Positions 8,166-17,507 of a stretch of 64,000 nucleotides of DNA are shown piece after piece. How positions within the stretch are numbered: the stretch's first letter is position 1; every line of letters begins with the position of its first letter. The DNA comes from Cohnella silvisoli (GTDB lineage Bacteria; Bacillota; Bacilli; Paenibacillales; Paenibacillaceae): the NCBI RefSeq assembly GCF_021190915.1, contig NZ_JAIOAP010000009.1:186001-250000 (forward strand). The letters run 5' to 3'. A program made the translations under genes and the position numbers. The notes beneath the pieces are model-generated. The model was not told the DNA's origin and did no database searches. It was given only the letters and a program-made list of their open reading frames with translations.

Positions 8166-9086
8166 CTAGAACAATCTGGGCTGACCGAGTCTCTTGGCGA
8201 TGTGGTTAGCGGAAAACAGCAATATGAAGCTGATAACGGTTTTGAATACGCCGGCGGCCGTCGCGAACGAGAAGTTGCCCATGGCGATACCGTATTTCAG
8301 GACGAATATGTCAAGGTTATCGGAATAGTCGGCCGTCAAACCGTTGCCAAGCAAATATTGCGGCTCGAATCCCGACTCAAGTATGTTTCCGAGATTCAGA
8401 ATCAACAGAATAACGATGACCGGCTTTAATCCCGGCAACGTAATGTACAAAATTCGCTGCAGGCGGCTTGCCCCGTCGATCTCGGCGGCTTCGTATTGCG
8501 CGGGATCGATTGTCGTGATCGCTGCCAGATAGATGATGGTGTTCCACCCTAAGTTTTTCCATACTTCCGCCGTGCCGAGAATACCCCAGAAATATTTCCC
8601 TTCGGCTAACCACAATATTGGCTCCTGGATGATGCCGAGCTTAAGCAGGATCAAATTCACGATGCCCGTGCTTTCCGTAGAGAGCGCGTTTACGATAATG
8701 CTGGAAGCGACGACCCAAGAGATAAAATGCGGCATATAGCTGATCGTTTGCACGATTCTTTTGAAATAAAGATGACGAAGCTCGTTCAGCAGAATAGCCA
8801 GCGTGATCGCGGTAATGAAGCCGAGTACGAGATTAATCGAACTCATCGCGAGCGTATTGCGCATAACCCGGTAAAACGATTCATCTTGAAACAGGAACTT
8901 GAAGTTATCGAAACCGACCCACTCTTGATCGAACAGCTTTGTTCCGGGCCGAAAATGCTGAAAGGCGATGGTCCAGCCCCAGACGGGAATATAGCGAAAT
9001 ACGAACAGCCATAGCAATAACGGAACCGACATCAACACTAGGGTCCTTTGTTCGATCAGCTTGCTTAATAACGATTTCCGTACCAT
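8166..9086 (-). CDS. Carbohydrate ABC transporter permease, LplB type
   Basis: A 306-residue permease. The EAA loop reads EAAEIDGASRLQRI, and the motif RYIPVWGWTIAF near residue 35 is typical of LplB. The start at 9086 is chosen over an upstream in-frame ATG at 9128 because a purine-rich GGAGGAGAGGAAG site precedes it, while none precedes 9128. It follows the binding-protein gene by about 95 bases and precedes the LplC gene by 10 bases. It forms half of the channel for solutes delivered by the 9182-10906 lipoprotein. Confidence 0.92.
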   Translation of the reverse strand: MVRKSLLSKLIEQRTLVLMSVPLLLWLFVFRYIPVWGWTIAFQHFRPGTKLFDQEWVGFDNFKFLFQDESFYRVMRNTLAMSSINLVLGFITAITLAILLNELRHLYFKRIVQTISYMPHFISWVVASSIIVNALSTESTGIVNLILLKLGIIQEPILWLAEGKYFWGILGTAEVWKNLGWNTIIYLAAITTIDPAQYEAAEIDGASRLQRILYITLPGLKPVIVILLILNLGNILESGFEPQYLLGNGLTADYSDNLDIFVLKYGIAMGNFSFATAAGVFKTVISFILLFSANHIAKRLGQPRLF

Positions 9087-9181
9087 CTCTCTCTTCCTCT
9101 CCTCCAAATCATACGGAAGGCCGGACATCGGGAACGATAGCTCCGACGCCGCGACCTTCCGTTATTCGGGAAATGATTCCG

Positions 9182-10906
9182 CTATCTCTTCTTGCCGTTC
9201 AATCGATCCTGAACGACTCCGTTCGCCCAATCTTCATAAGCTTTGACGTCAAGCTTGTTGAAATCGGCAACGTAATCATTCCACAGAGCGTCGAACTTAG
9301 CCGGAGCGGCTAGAATCAATTTAGGAAAAGCCTTCCGCTGCAAGTCCGTTTTCTTCTGCTCGAAAATTTGCTCAGGGGAGCCCTGCTGCTTATTCGCGGT
9401 CCATACCGGATACCACTTACGCTCATCGGGCGGGCTGTATACGTCGGTAAACACCTTCAGACCGTAAGCGTTCAGTAAGGTTTTATCTCCCTCGGAATAG
9501 CTTTTCTCGATGACTTCGGGCTGCCTGTCGGCGAAGTAGGAGTTGCCGTCGGAGAAAAGACCTGCCCCCATCGGCCAATAGTAGCTGTAATACTTAAATC
9601 CGTATGACTGCTGGAAGTCGGGATTTTGCGTCTGCTTAATTTGCTCGTCGGTCTGGTAAAAGCGACCCTTATCGTCCACTTCGTACGTCTTGCCTTTCTC
9701 GCCCCAGAACAACAGCTTCTGGTTTTCTTCCTTCACCATGTTGTCGAAATATTGGATGATGCGGGCCGGATCCTGCGCCTTAGAAGTAATCCCGATGCCG
9801 CGATTGGCTACGAATTTAGGCGGGTCCATATACTGGTCCTTGGTCCCTTTATCGAAGACGAGCGGGAAGCCCATATAGCGACGGTCGTCGTCCCCTGCCT
9901 GAAGCAGATTTTGTTGGGCGGGGATGATCTGCCAGCCGTAATCGAAAAATCCGAGCACGCGGCCGGTAGACAGCTTCGCGATATATTGATCGTACTTGGC
10001 TACGAGCGATTCTTTGTCCAGCAAACCTTGGCTGTTCGCTTCATTGAGCTTCTGAATCCAGCGTTTCATGAAATCTTTGTCGCCCGTAACGGCCGCATGG
10101 TGGGATTGCATGTCGACGAACACTTCGCCTTCGTTCGGGAGACCTGCCAAGTTAGGCGCCGGATTGGTAAGGGTGAAAAATCTCCAATCGTCTGTCAGGA
10201 CATCGAAACCGATCGTGTCCCCGCCGTTGATCTGCGGATGTTTCTCCTTATACTTCTTGATCAAGTCGAAATATTCGTCCAGCGTCGTGATTTTCGGATA
10301 TCCGAATTCCTTGAGCACGCCCCTCTGAATATAGAAGGCGCCCGGCTGATACATGTCCGGAACGAAGCCGTTATTAGCCGCGAAAGGAATGATGTATATA
10401 TTGCCGTCCGGCGATTTCATATCTTCCCAGTAAGGGCCGTACAGCTTCTTAATATTCGGGCCATACTTGTCTAGCAGTTCATTCAGCGGGATAAAAGCTT
10501 TGGCGTCCAGCATTTTGTCGATCCCGCTGTCCGGCACCATCACATCCGGCAAATCGCCGCTCGCGATCATGACGCCAAGTTTCGTGTTGAGGTCGCCCAC
10601 GAGGTGCTCCATCTTGAAGTTGACCCCGGTTTGATCCTCCAACAATTTACCGAGCACCGTCTCGTTGGTGTTGCCGTCCTTGCCCGCTACCGCCGCATTG
10701 AAATACGAGAACGTAACCGGCGTCTTGTCTGCTTCCGATGATGCCGAAGCGGATGATGATGGATCCCCGCTCGACTCCGAAGCGCTTGGGCTGTTCGCGC
10801 TTGCGCTCGACGAGTCCTTAGCTTCGTTATTCCCCTTCGTACAGCCGGCCAGCGCAAGCATAATGACGAGCGCCAACAGGAAGAACCGCATTTTTGTTGC
10901 CTTCAT
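9182..10906 (-). CDS. Sugar-binding lipoprotein of ABC importer (LplA-like)
   Basis: A 574-residue extracellular solute-binding protein. The signal sequence ends in the lipobox LALAGC at about residues 14-19, so the mature protein is lipid-anchored at Cys19. A Ser/Ala-rich linker of about 45 residues follows, as is usual in Gram-positive lipoproteins. Its length fits the large LplA/YtcQ class rather than the MalE class of about 430 residues. The ATG at 10906 has the ribosome site GAGGGGGAAAG; an upstream in-frame start is not supported. An inverted repeat sits in its leader (10927-10970). It delivers the solute to the permeases encoded downstream and follows the kinase gene of the same operon. 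Confidence 0.93.
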   Translation of the reverse strand: MKATKMRFFLLALVIMLALAGCTKGNNEAKDSSSASANSPSASESSGDPSSSASASSEADKTPVTFSYFNAAVAGKDGNTNETVLGKLLEDQTGVNFKMEHLVGDLNTKLGVMIASGDLPDVMVPDSGIDKMLDAKAFIPLNELLDKYGPNIKKLYGPYWEDMKSPDGNIYIIPFAANNGFVPDMYQPGAFYIQRGVLKEFGYPKITTLDEYFDLIKKYKEKHPQINGGDTIGFDVLTDDWRFFTLTNPAPNLAGLPNEGEVFVDMQSHHAAVTGDKDFMKRWIQKLNEANSQGLLDKESLVAKYDQYIAKLSTGRVLGFFDYGWQIIPAQQNLLQAGDDDRRYMGFPLVFDKGTKDQYMDPPKFVANRGIGITSKAQDPARIIQYFDNMVKEENQKLLFWGEKGKTYEVDDKGRFYQTDEQIKQTQNPDFQQSYGFKYYSYYWPMGAGLFSDGNSYFADRQPEVIEKSYSEGDKTLLNAYGLKVFTDVYSPPDERKWYPVWTANKQQGSPEQIFEQKKTDLQRKAFPKLILAAPAKFDALWNDYVADFNKLDVKAYEDWANGVVQDRLNGKKR

Positions 10907-10926
10907 GTCGTTTCTTTCCCCCTCAT

Positions 10927-10970
10927 ATTGTTGTTGAAAGCGTGTTGATGTAAGCCCTTTCAATAACAAT
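10927..10970 (-). repeat. Inverted repeat upstream of the binding-protein gene
   Basis: ATTGTTGTTGAAAG (10927-10940) and CTTTCAATAACAAT (10957-10970) form a 14-base stem with one G-T pair and a 16-base loop. It sits in the 109-base gap between the kinase gene and the binding-protein ATG, about 20 bases upstream of the start. There is no T-run after it, so it is not a standard terminator. It could be an operator, an mRNA processing or stability element, or chance. Confidence 0.4.
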
Positions 10971-11015
10971 AATAAATAAAGCAGGCGACTTTGGTTACCC
11001 AGTAAACTTTAGCTT

Positions 11016-12773
11016 TTACTGCAAAAAGTTTAACTGATCCGGGATGCGAATGCGGATTGTCGTTCCCGCTCCCGGTTTGCTGTCGATCGTAAGCCGCGCG
11101 TTTTCCCCGTAGTACATGTTCAATCTGGCGTATACGTTTTTGATGCCGATATGATCGCCCATTTCTTCTTCGTCGCCGATATATGCAAGCAGGTTCTCCA
11201 GCTTTTCCTCGGAAATTCCGGCTCCGTTATCCCTCAATTCAAAGTGGATTTCCCCTTCATTGAGCGAGATCCTCAAATCAATCTCGCCTTGACCGTGAAT
11301 GGGTTCTATGCCGTGAATGCTGGCATTTTCCACGAAAGGCAGGAACACCATCTTCGGAATTTTGCACTCAGCAACGTCCTCCCCCACCTCGACCCGATAA
11401 TGAAGCTTTTCTTCGAAGCGGTACTTCTGAATTTCCAGAAAAGAGTAGACCAAGTCCATTTCCTGCCGAACCGTAACCCAGTCGTTGCCCCAAGTGAGCG
11501 ATTTGCGGAAAATCTTCGCCATGTTATGGATGATTTTCGCGGTCTCGTCCTCCTGCTTCAGCAAGCTGCGCATCCGCAGCGTTTCCAATGCGTTAAACAG
11601 GAAATGGGGGTTGATCTGGCTTTGCAACGCGTGAAGCTGCGCCTTTCTGCGCTTCAGCTCCAGGTCCTTCTTCTGAATATCCGCAACGTAGACGTCGTCG
11701 ATCAAGGTTCTGATCTGCCGCGTCATCCGGTTGTATTCCAGGGTAAGCTGTCCGATCTCGTCTTTCGTCTCGACATGGTCGATCGTTTCGAAGGTTTGGT
11801 GTTTGACCTTCTTCATATGCCTGACTATTCGCAGCACCCTATCGTGAAGCGACTTCGTTATCCAGACGATAACGAGCGTCGGCAACAGAATATTGGCGCA
11901 AGCTAAGTAAATGACGACCGCCCTCGACTTGCGGACGACCTCGAGCATCTGGTGCTCGGGAAGAATTCCGATAACCTTCCAATCGCGAAGGTAATTCACG
12001 TTGTCATAGCTTTTCTCGAATACGAGCGCGCCTTGAGGTTTATGAAACGCAGCGAAGTTGATCTTCTCTTGTTGCCAGCGGACGGTTGAGTCGGTCGTAT
12101 ATTCGATCTCGTTGCTCGCGTTGACCAAATAGAGATTGCCCTGCAACGTGCCGTCTTGGAACACTTGCTTGAGCGTATCCGGATGGAGATCGATTTTCAG
12201 TATTTTCGTAAACCGATTCTGATTGGTGAAGTTGTTCAGCTTGCGGATGACGCTGAAAACGTCGGGCTTGCCTTTTTCCCTCGAATGGACGATGACGGGG
12301 TAGCTGGCTTTGGACGCCATGACTTCCCGGTACCAGCCGGATGCTTTTACCTCGTCCGTAATCATGCTGATGCCCCCTGCGCCTAGAACGGTAGGGTTGT
12401 CGGTTAAGATGGCAATTTCCCGGATTGACTTGTAAATGGGGCTGTATTTATTCAGGCTTGGCCGAATATCGGTTTCGTACGTATCTAAATAATCGATCGG
12501 CGATTCGTATTGCTGCTCCAGCGCGTCATGAATAAGCAGATCCGTGTAGAAGACGGCTGAGATGCCGACGGCATCATCGATTTTGACGCGAAAATCGTTC
12601 CTGATCTTGTCCAGCGCCAGCGAGACGTCATGCTCCTTCTGATTTCTGACGTTATGGGTCGTAACCGTGTAGAAGAATACGTTGGTGAATAGGATCGGGA
12701 AAAATACGGATAGGAAATAGAGCAACAGCAGCTTATTCCGCAGCCTGACGTTATTTAAGCTTAAGATTCGCAT
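11016..12773 (-). CDS. Sensor histidine kinase, YesM type
   Basis: A 585-residue membrane kinase. A first hydrophobic segment (about residues 14-35), an extracellular dCache-like sensor (about 36-285), a second membrane segment (about 288-308) and a HAMP-like linker come before the kinase part. The phosphorylation motif INPHFLFNAL lies near residue 390, and the ATPase lid motifs include LRDNGAGIS. It belongs to the LytS/YesM family, which pairs with AraC-type response regulators. It overlaps the response-regulator gene by 23 bases, implying translational coupling. It presumably senses the glycan taken up by the adjacent importer. Confidence 0.93.
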   Translation of the reverse strand: MRILSLNNVRLRNKLLLLYFLSVFFPILFTNVFFYTVTTHNVRNQKEHDVSLALDKIRNDFRVKIDDAVGISAVFYTDLLIHDALEQQYESPIDYLDTYETDIRPSLNKYSPIYKSIREIAILTDNPTVLGAGGISMITDEVKASGWYREVMASKASYPVIVHSREKGKPDVFSVIRKLNNFTNQNRFTKILKIDLHPDTLKQVFQDGTLQGNLYLVNASNEIEYTTDSTVRWQQEKINFAAFHKPQGALVFEKSYDNVNYLRDWKVIGILPEHQMLEVVRKSRAVVIYLACANILLPTLVIVWITKSLHDRVLRIVRHMKKVKHQTFETIDHVETKDEIGQLTLEYNRMTRQIRTLIDDVYVADIQKKDLELKRRKAQLHALQSQINPHFLFNALETLRMRSLLKQEDETAKIIHNMAKIFRKSLTWGNDWVTVRQEMDLVYSFLEIQKYRFEEKLHYRVEVGEDVAECKIPKMVFLPFVENASIHGIEPIHGQGEIDLRISLNEGEIHFELRDNGAGISEEKLENLLAYIGDEEEMGDHIGIKNVYARLNMYYGENARLTIDSKPGAGTTIRIRIPDQLNFLQ

Positions 12774-14355
12774 TAGCGCCGCCGTTCTGGAATGTTTTGT
12801 TGAGCAGCAGGTTCCGATAATCGGATGGCGACATTCTCTCCAGCTTCTCGAACTGCGTCACGAAATAATCGGCGCTATTGAATCCGACTCTCTCGGCAAT
12901 CTCATAAATTCGCAGCTCGGTTTGGCGTAGAAGCTGCTTGGCTTCCTGAATGCGCACCTTCAACAGAAACTCATTGAAATAGAGGCCATACGCTTTGCGG
13001 AACAACTGACCTACATAAACCGGGTTCATATAGAACTTCCCCGCGATGCTCTTCAGGCTCATATTCTCGCGAAAATGAGCTTCGATATGCTTCTTGATCT
13101 GATGGATGCTGCCATGCATCTTTTCCTTGCGCAAATCGGCGATCAGCACGGCACCCTCAAGCGCTAAATCCGTCAGCAATCTCCTCAACGACCCGACTCC
13201 GCCGGAATGGGAATTCCATTGCGACAGGGGTTCAAACGTTTTGAGCGCAATGAGCACCTCAGTATTTCCTTTCATGCCGACAATCGTCTCCATGATGCTG
13301 CCGACGCAGCGGTCGATCGTCCGGCCGACCGCATGGGGTGCCAATCTCTTGGCCTGAAACTCCAAGAGCAGGGCATCCACCGCATGCCGGATTGCCGCCG
13401 AATCGTTCTCTTCCATTCGTTCCGTCAATGCAGAGATGAATTGCCGATCCGCATCGGTATGAATAAGTGGGATATCTTTCACCGCTTCGTATGAGATTAC
13501 GTCGCTTTCCGGTACCGCAAATTTATATTGCAGCAATTGATTGGCCGTCCGGCACGAATCCGCCAGCTCGTCTATGCACCGAGCGCACTGTCCTGCATAT
13601 AGACGCAACTCTCGCGAGAAACGCTTGACGGCCTCGTTCCGAACCGCTTCGGCAAACCGTTCCATCACGCCTCCGAATCGCTCAAAGTGGCGAGTCGTCC
13701 CGACAAAACCGAATCGGTTGCGTTCCTGTTCATGTACATATGTCGGGACATCGATGCCGGCTACGCTCGTAATCGTGTCGGCAATAACGGCTTTATCTCC
13801 GCCTATAGGCTCGGACTCGACGATAAAGTAATAGAGCTCGGCCGCATCGTCGGCCAACAAGCGACGCTCTATTTTATCGCGTTCGATCGCTTCTCTCTCC
13901 TCCCCGGCATCCATCAGCAGACTGCGGAAGAAGGAGGCAAGCAGCGAATTTTCCTGGTCCATACCCGATGCCTGCGACTGTCGCAGCCTATCGCCTATTT
14001 TTTGCAGCGCGGCCCTCAACTCGTCCTCATCAACCGGCTTCAAAATATAGTCATGGACGTTGTATCGGACCGCCTGCTGGGCATATTTGAAATCGCCATA
14101 CCCGCTTAAAATGATGAACGGAATGTTAAAGCGACCGGTTTCGTTCACCTGTCCGATTAGCTCCAAGCCGCTCAGCACCGGCATGCGAATGTCCGTAATG
14201 ACCAAGTCGGGGCGAATTTCTTCGATCAATCGGAGTGCGTCGGCGCCATTGTCCGCTTCATCGACAATCTCAAAACCGCTTTCATGCCAATCGATCAAAT
14301 TTCTTAAGCCTCTGCGAACGTACATCTCATCATCGACCAGCAGTACTTTGAACAT
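12751..14355 (-). CDS. Response regulator with AraC output domain, YesN type
   Basis: A 534-residue protein. An N-terminal receiver domain has the acidic pair at residues 8-9 and the phospho-acceptor Asp55 (LVITDIRMP). A long middle region of about 280 residues follows, then a C-terminal AraC DNA-binding domain (SLKSIAGKFYMNPVYVGQLF, then IYEIAERVGFNSADYFVTQF). The ATG at 14355 is preferred to 14361 or 14376 because GGGAGGAG stands about 9 bases before it. It begins about 20 bases after the sulfatase stop. It likely activates this operon and possibly the promoter at 1329-1368, which shares the same upstream box (inference). Confidence 0.92.
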   Translation of the reverse strand: MFKVLLVDDEMYVRRGLRNLIDWHESGFEIVDEADNGADALRLIEEIRPDLVITDIRMPVLSGLELIGQVNETGRFNIPFIILSGYGDFKYAQQAVRYNVHDYILKPVDEDELRAALQKIGDRLRQSQASGMDQENSLLASFFRSLLMDAGEEREAIERDKIERRLLADDAAELYYFIVESEPIGGDKAVIADTITSVAGIDVPTYVHEQERNRFGFVGTTRHFERFGGVMERFAEAVRNEAVKRFSRELRLYAGQCARCIDELADSCRTANQLLQYKFAVPESDVISYEAVKDIPLIHTDADRQFISALTERMEENDSAAIRHAVDALLLEFQAKRLAPHAVGRTIDRCVGSIMETIVGMKGNTEVLIALKTFEPLSQWNSHSGGVGSLRRLLTDLALEGAVLIADLRKEKMHGSIHQIKKHIEAHFRENMSLKSIAGKFYMNPVYVGQLFRKAYGLYFNEFLLKVRIQEAKQLLRQTELRIYEIAERVGFNSADYFVTQFEKLERMSPSDYRNLLLNKTFQNGGANANLKLK

Positions 14356-14376
14356 CAGCATGCACTCCTCCCGCAT

Positions 14377-15789
14377 TCATCGGTCAGGATTTTCCTGCCA
14401 AGGACAGCTGTCATCCCCAACTTCCAGCCTGATCCTAGCCAGTTCCAGCTTTAGCTCCGTTACTATTGAATCGTATGCCGGATCGCCGTACACATTGTTC
14501 AGCTCGCGGGGATCGCGAACGAGATCGAACAGCTCCCATTCCATCGGCTTCGTCTCGTCGATTGCTCCTTCCACTCCAAGCGCTTCCGCGTAATAATAGA
14601 CCAGCTTGTATCGGTCGGTCCGAATGCCGTAATGCGCCTTGATATGAAAATGCGCCAAGTGCATCCAGTAGCGATAATACATCGATGTGCGCCAATCGGG
14701 CGGTGTTTCGCCGCCGAACATGGGACGGAAGCTTCTCCCTTGCATATCGGCCGGAACCGGAAGTCCCGCGCAATCCAGAAATGTCGGAGCAAAATCGACG
14801 TTTAACACCATCGAGGCATCGACCGAGCCGGGAGCGATTTCCCTCGGATATCGCACGATAAACGGCATCCGGAGCGATTCCTCGTACATGAAGCGCTTGT
14901 CGTACCATCCATGGTCGCCCAGGAAGAAGCCTTGGTCCGACGTATAAACGACCACCGTATTTTCCGATAAACCTTCTTCGTCCAGATAGTCCAGCAAACG
15001 TCCTACGTTATCATCGATAGAGGCGATGCATCTTAGATAGTCTTTAATGAACTTTTGGTAGTTCCATTTTTTCAATGCCTGCCCGGTTAAGTGCTCGGGA
15101 GCTTGTTCCGTAAGGTGCCTGCCCATATCGGCGATTCTGCAGGTTGCTTCCCTGGCCGCATCGGAACGGTTGGAATAATCGTCGTCGAACGTGACGGGCT
15201 CCGGAATGTCCACGTCCTCGTATAGGTGGGCGTGCTTCGCATCGTATTCGAATTTGTCATGCGGAGCTTTATGATGGCACATCAACAGAAAGGGCCGATC
15301 CCTATCCCTATTGTCCAGCCATTCCAACGAATAATCGGTAATGAGATCGGTAACGTAGCCCTCGACCTTGCGCGCCGCTCCCATCTCGATGAATTCGGGA
15401 TCATGGTATTCCCCTTGCCCCGGCAACACGTTCCAATAATCGAAACCGGTCGGATCGCTATGCCCGCCGTGCCCTAAATGCCACTTCCCAACCATTGCCG
15501 TTTGATATCCAGCCTCCCTCAGCAATTTCGGAAACGTCGTCTGTCTCCCGTCAAGGCTGGAATCCAGCGTCCTAACCCCATTGACGTGATTGTACGTTCC
15601 CGTCAGAACGGAAGCCCGGCTCGGCGTGCAAATCGAATTCGTGCAAAAGCAGTTGTCGAAGCGCATGCCTTCCATTGCGATCCGATCCAAATTCGGCGTC
15701 TGATTGATTTTGCTGCCATAACAGCTCATCGCATGCGCGGCGTGATCATCGCTCATGATATATAGGATATTGGGCTGTCTATTGTTCAT
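14377..15789 (-). CDS. Cytoplasmic Cys-type sulfatase
   Basis: A 470-residue type I sulfatase. The signature CTPSR begins at Cys54 (the residue converted to formylglycine), with metal-binding Asp14-Asp15 in MSDDHA. Length and architecture match the family that includes N-acetylglucosamine-6-sulfatase and related glycan sulfatases. There is no signal peptide, so it should act on sulfated sugars already imported. It needs a formylglycine-generating enzyme or anSME, and none is encoded in this window. The ATG at 15789 follows an AGGTGA site; a GTG at 15798 is in frame but lacks one. It is the first gene of an operon with the two-component pair and the importer, so desulfation and uptake are linked. 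Which sugar carries the sulfate is unknown. Confidence 0.92.
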   Translation of the reverse strand: MNNRQPNILYIMSDDHAAHAMSCYGSKINQTPNLDRIAMEGMRFDNCFCTNSICTPSRASVLTGTYNHVNGVRTLDSSLDGRQTTFPKLLREAGYQTAMVGKWHLGHGGHSDPTGFDYWNVLPGQGEYHDPEFIEMGAARKVEGYVTDLITDYSLEWLDNRDRDRPFLLMCHHKAPHDKFEYDAKHAHLYEDVDIPEPVTFDDDYSNRSDAAREATCRIADMGRHLTEQAPEHLTGQALKKWNYQKFIKDYLRCIASIDDNVGRLLDYLDEEGLSENTVVVYTSDQGFFLGDHGWYDKRFMYEESLRMPFIVRYPREIAPGSVDASMVLNVDFAPTFLDCAGLPVPADMQGRSFRPMFGGETPPDWRTSMYYRYWMHLAHFHIKAHYGIRTDRYKLVYYYAEALGVEGAIDETKPMEWELFDLVRDPRELNNVYGDPAYDSIVTELKLELARIRLEVGDDSCPWQENPDR

Positions 15790-15837
15790 TAGGTTCACCT
15801 ATTCTGTGCGATATTTATTTGCTGCGGGGTAGAAATA

Positions 15838-15877
15838 AGCATAGGCCCATCCGTTTCCCGCGGCAATTTACATGTTT
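15838..15877 (-). promoter_or_regulatory. Promoter of the sulfatase operon with conserved upstream box
   Basis: On the minus strand: -35 TTGCCG (15861-15866), 17-base spacer, -10 TATGCT (15838-15843), and the box AAACATGTAAA (15867-15877) abutting the -35. Box, -35 and spacing are the same as at 1329-1368. The leader to the ATG at 15789 would be about 42 bases. Confidence 0.6.
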
Positions 15878-15893
15878 TACGCCTTAACAAAAA

Positions 15894-15923
15894 TCGGATC
15901 GAGACCTTATCCTCTCGATCCGA
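15894..15923 (-). terminator. Terminator after the oxygenase operon
   Basis: An 11-base perfect stem (15894-15904 with 15913-15923), an 8-base loop, then TTTTTGTTAA on the minus strand. It lies 8 bases past the stop of the FAD reductase gene. It shares its stem core with the terminator at 1384-1416. Confidence 0.8.
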
Positions 15924-15931
15924 CTATGGAT

Positions 15932-17167
15932 TTACTTTAATAAGCCTTTGAGCTTAACGTCCCGATTTTCTAAATCATGAGGATCCGGCGCCGCCCTACG
16001 TTCGATTAGCATTTCAGCGATACGTATTTCCTTGGCGATACCCGGATCGGAGCCGATCGCGCTTGCCGCTACTAACCGTCCCTCATCCGTAAGGTGAAAA
16101 TAAAGCCGGCCGGCATGACCTATATCGCGACTTATTGTGCGAGTTCCGTAATCCGGCAAGCCGGTCACCTGAAGCGTCTGTTCGTACTGGTCGGACCAGA
16201 ACCAAGGAACGGTTGCAAACGACTCGGCCGCGCCCAGCATATTGCGAGACGCATGCGCTCCTTGATCCTGCGCGTTCCGCCACGCTTCAAGCCTTATTCG
16301 TTTACCGTCATAGAGCGGATGCGGGAAGGAACAACAGTCTCCCGCGGCATAAATATGAGAATCGCTCGTTGCCAGAAACTCGTTCACGCTTACCCCGTTA
16401 TCGGTATCCAGTCCGCAATTAGCAGCAATCGTCGTTTCCGGAACCGCTCCGATTCCGACGACGATCGCTTGGGTACGCACAACGGATCCGTCGGCAAGAA
16501 AAATGGAGTGTCCTCCCTCGGTTGCTTCAATCCGTTCGATAGCCGCGCCGACCTTAAACTCGACGTCATCTGCCAAGTGGCGCTCCTGAACGATACCGGC
16601 AATCGCTTCGGGAACGCCCCTCATCAGAATGCGCGGACCGGCTTCGATCAGCGTTACGGAGCACCCTCTTTCCCGCGCGCTTGCAGCCACTTCAAGACCG
16701 ATAAAACCGCCGCCGATGACGGTTACATGCCGACCGGCGAGCAGCTTAGCGCGAATCGCAAGCGCATCGGCAAAGTTTCTCAAGTACAGTACACCCGCTG
16801 TTTCCGAGCCTTGAACGGTTAATTTACGGGGGATCGCCCCCGTAGCAAGCAACAGTCGCTCATAATTGACTTGTCGTCCGTCGGCGAGAACAACCGAGCG
16901 GTTAAACCGGTCTATCCTTTCAGCCCGACTACCGGCCAACAACGTAATGTTTTGTTGAGCGAGCCAATCCTTATGATGAATAACCGCCGGATGGACGTCT
17001 TCCTCCGTTGTCAGTACTCTCTTGGAAAGAGGGGGGCGTTCATAAGGTAATCCTTGTTCTTGTCCAATTAACGTAACCGGCCCGGTCCAGCCTGCTGTCC
17101 GCAGCTCCACGGCTGCCCGTGCGCCAGCTTCACCTGCGCCTAAGATCACCATTCCCCGTTCAGTCAT
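15932..17167 (-). CDS. FAD-dependent ferredoxin reductase (MocF-like component)
   Basis: A 411-residue NAD(P)H/FAD oxidoreductase of the rubredoxin/ferredoxin reductase family. The first Rossmann motif is GAGEAG at residues 10-15, the second is GGGFIG near residue 150, and the C-terminal FAD motif is IYAAGDCCSFPHPL. It would pass electrons from NAD(P)H to the Rieske ferredoxin encoded 16 bases upstream, which then feeds the desaturase-like oxygenase. It is the last gene of the three-component set. The ATG at 17167 follows AAGGGAG. The role within a monooxygenase system is well supported by gene order; the substrate is not known. Confidence 0.92.
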   Translation of the reverse strand: MTERGMVILGAGEAGARAAVELRTAGWTGPVTLIGQEQGLPYERPPLSKRVLTTEEDVHPAVIHHKDWLAQQNITLLAGSRAERIDRFNRSVVLADGRQVNYERLLLATGAIPRKLTVQGSETAGVLYLRNFADALAIRAKLLAGRHVTVIGGGFIGLEVAASARERGCSVTLIEAGPRILMRGVPEAIAGIVQERHLADDVEFKVGAAIERIEATEGGHSIFLADGSVVRTQAIVVGIGAVPETTIAANCGLDTDNGVSVNEFLATSDSHIYAAGDCCSFPHPLYDGKRIRLEAWRNAQDQGAHASRNMLGAAESFATVPWFWSDQYEQTLQVTGLPDYGTRTISRDIGHAGRLYFHLTDEGRLVAASAIGSDPGIAKEIRIAEMLIERRAAPDPHDLENRDVKLKGLLK

Positions 17168-17183
17168 TTTAACCGTATCTCCC

Positions 17184-17507
17184 TTACCCGATTTTCACGA
17201 ACAATTTACCCGCTTGAATTTTGACCGGATAAGTTTGAAGGCGAACGCACACCGGCGCGCGTTTGGCTTCACCGGTCGTATAATCGAACCGACCGTTATG
17301 CTTAGGGCATTCGATCGTATTTCCCATCACCAGCCCGTCGGCTAAATGAAATTTTTCATGCGTGCAATAACCGTCGGTCGCATAGTATTCGCTGTCCTCC
17401 GTCCGATATAAGGCAAACGTCCGGTCTCCGTAATCGAATCGGATAACGTCCTCCTCGTCGATGTCATCTACCGCGCATGTCTCGATCCAGCCTTCAAGAT
17501 CCGGCAT
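17184..17507 (-). CDS. Rieske-type [2Fe-2S] ferredoxin (MocE-like component)
   Basis: A 107-residue ferredoxin with the Rieske ligands C48-x-H50 and C67-x2-H70. It is soluble, with no membrane segment, as in oxygenase-coupled Rieske ferredoxins of bacterial dioxygenase and MocE systems. Its start overlaps the end of the oxygenase gene by 14 bases, with AGGAGGGG before the ATG. It should carry single electrons from the FAD reductase to the di-iron oxygenase. Confidence 0.94.
   Translation of the reverse strand: MPDLEGWIETCAVDDIDEEDVIRFDYGDRTFALYRTEDSEYYATDGYCTHEKFHLADGLVMGNTIECPKHNGRFDYTTGEAKRAPVCVRLQTYPVKIQAGKLFVKIG

Noticed and set aside
9626..10474. Plus-strand open frame of 282 codons opposite the binding-protein gene
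   Set aside because: Antisense shadow of a well-defined lipoprotein gene; no family resemblance and no operon context.
11151..11906. Plus-strand open frame of 251 codons opposite the YesM-type kinase
   Set aside because: Antisense to conserved kinase motifs; no ribosome site or domain of its own.
16094..16822. Plus-strand open frame of 242 codons opposite the FAD reductase
   Set aside because: Antisense shadow; the minus-strand frame has both Rossmann motifs and fits the operon.
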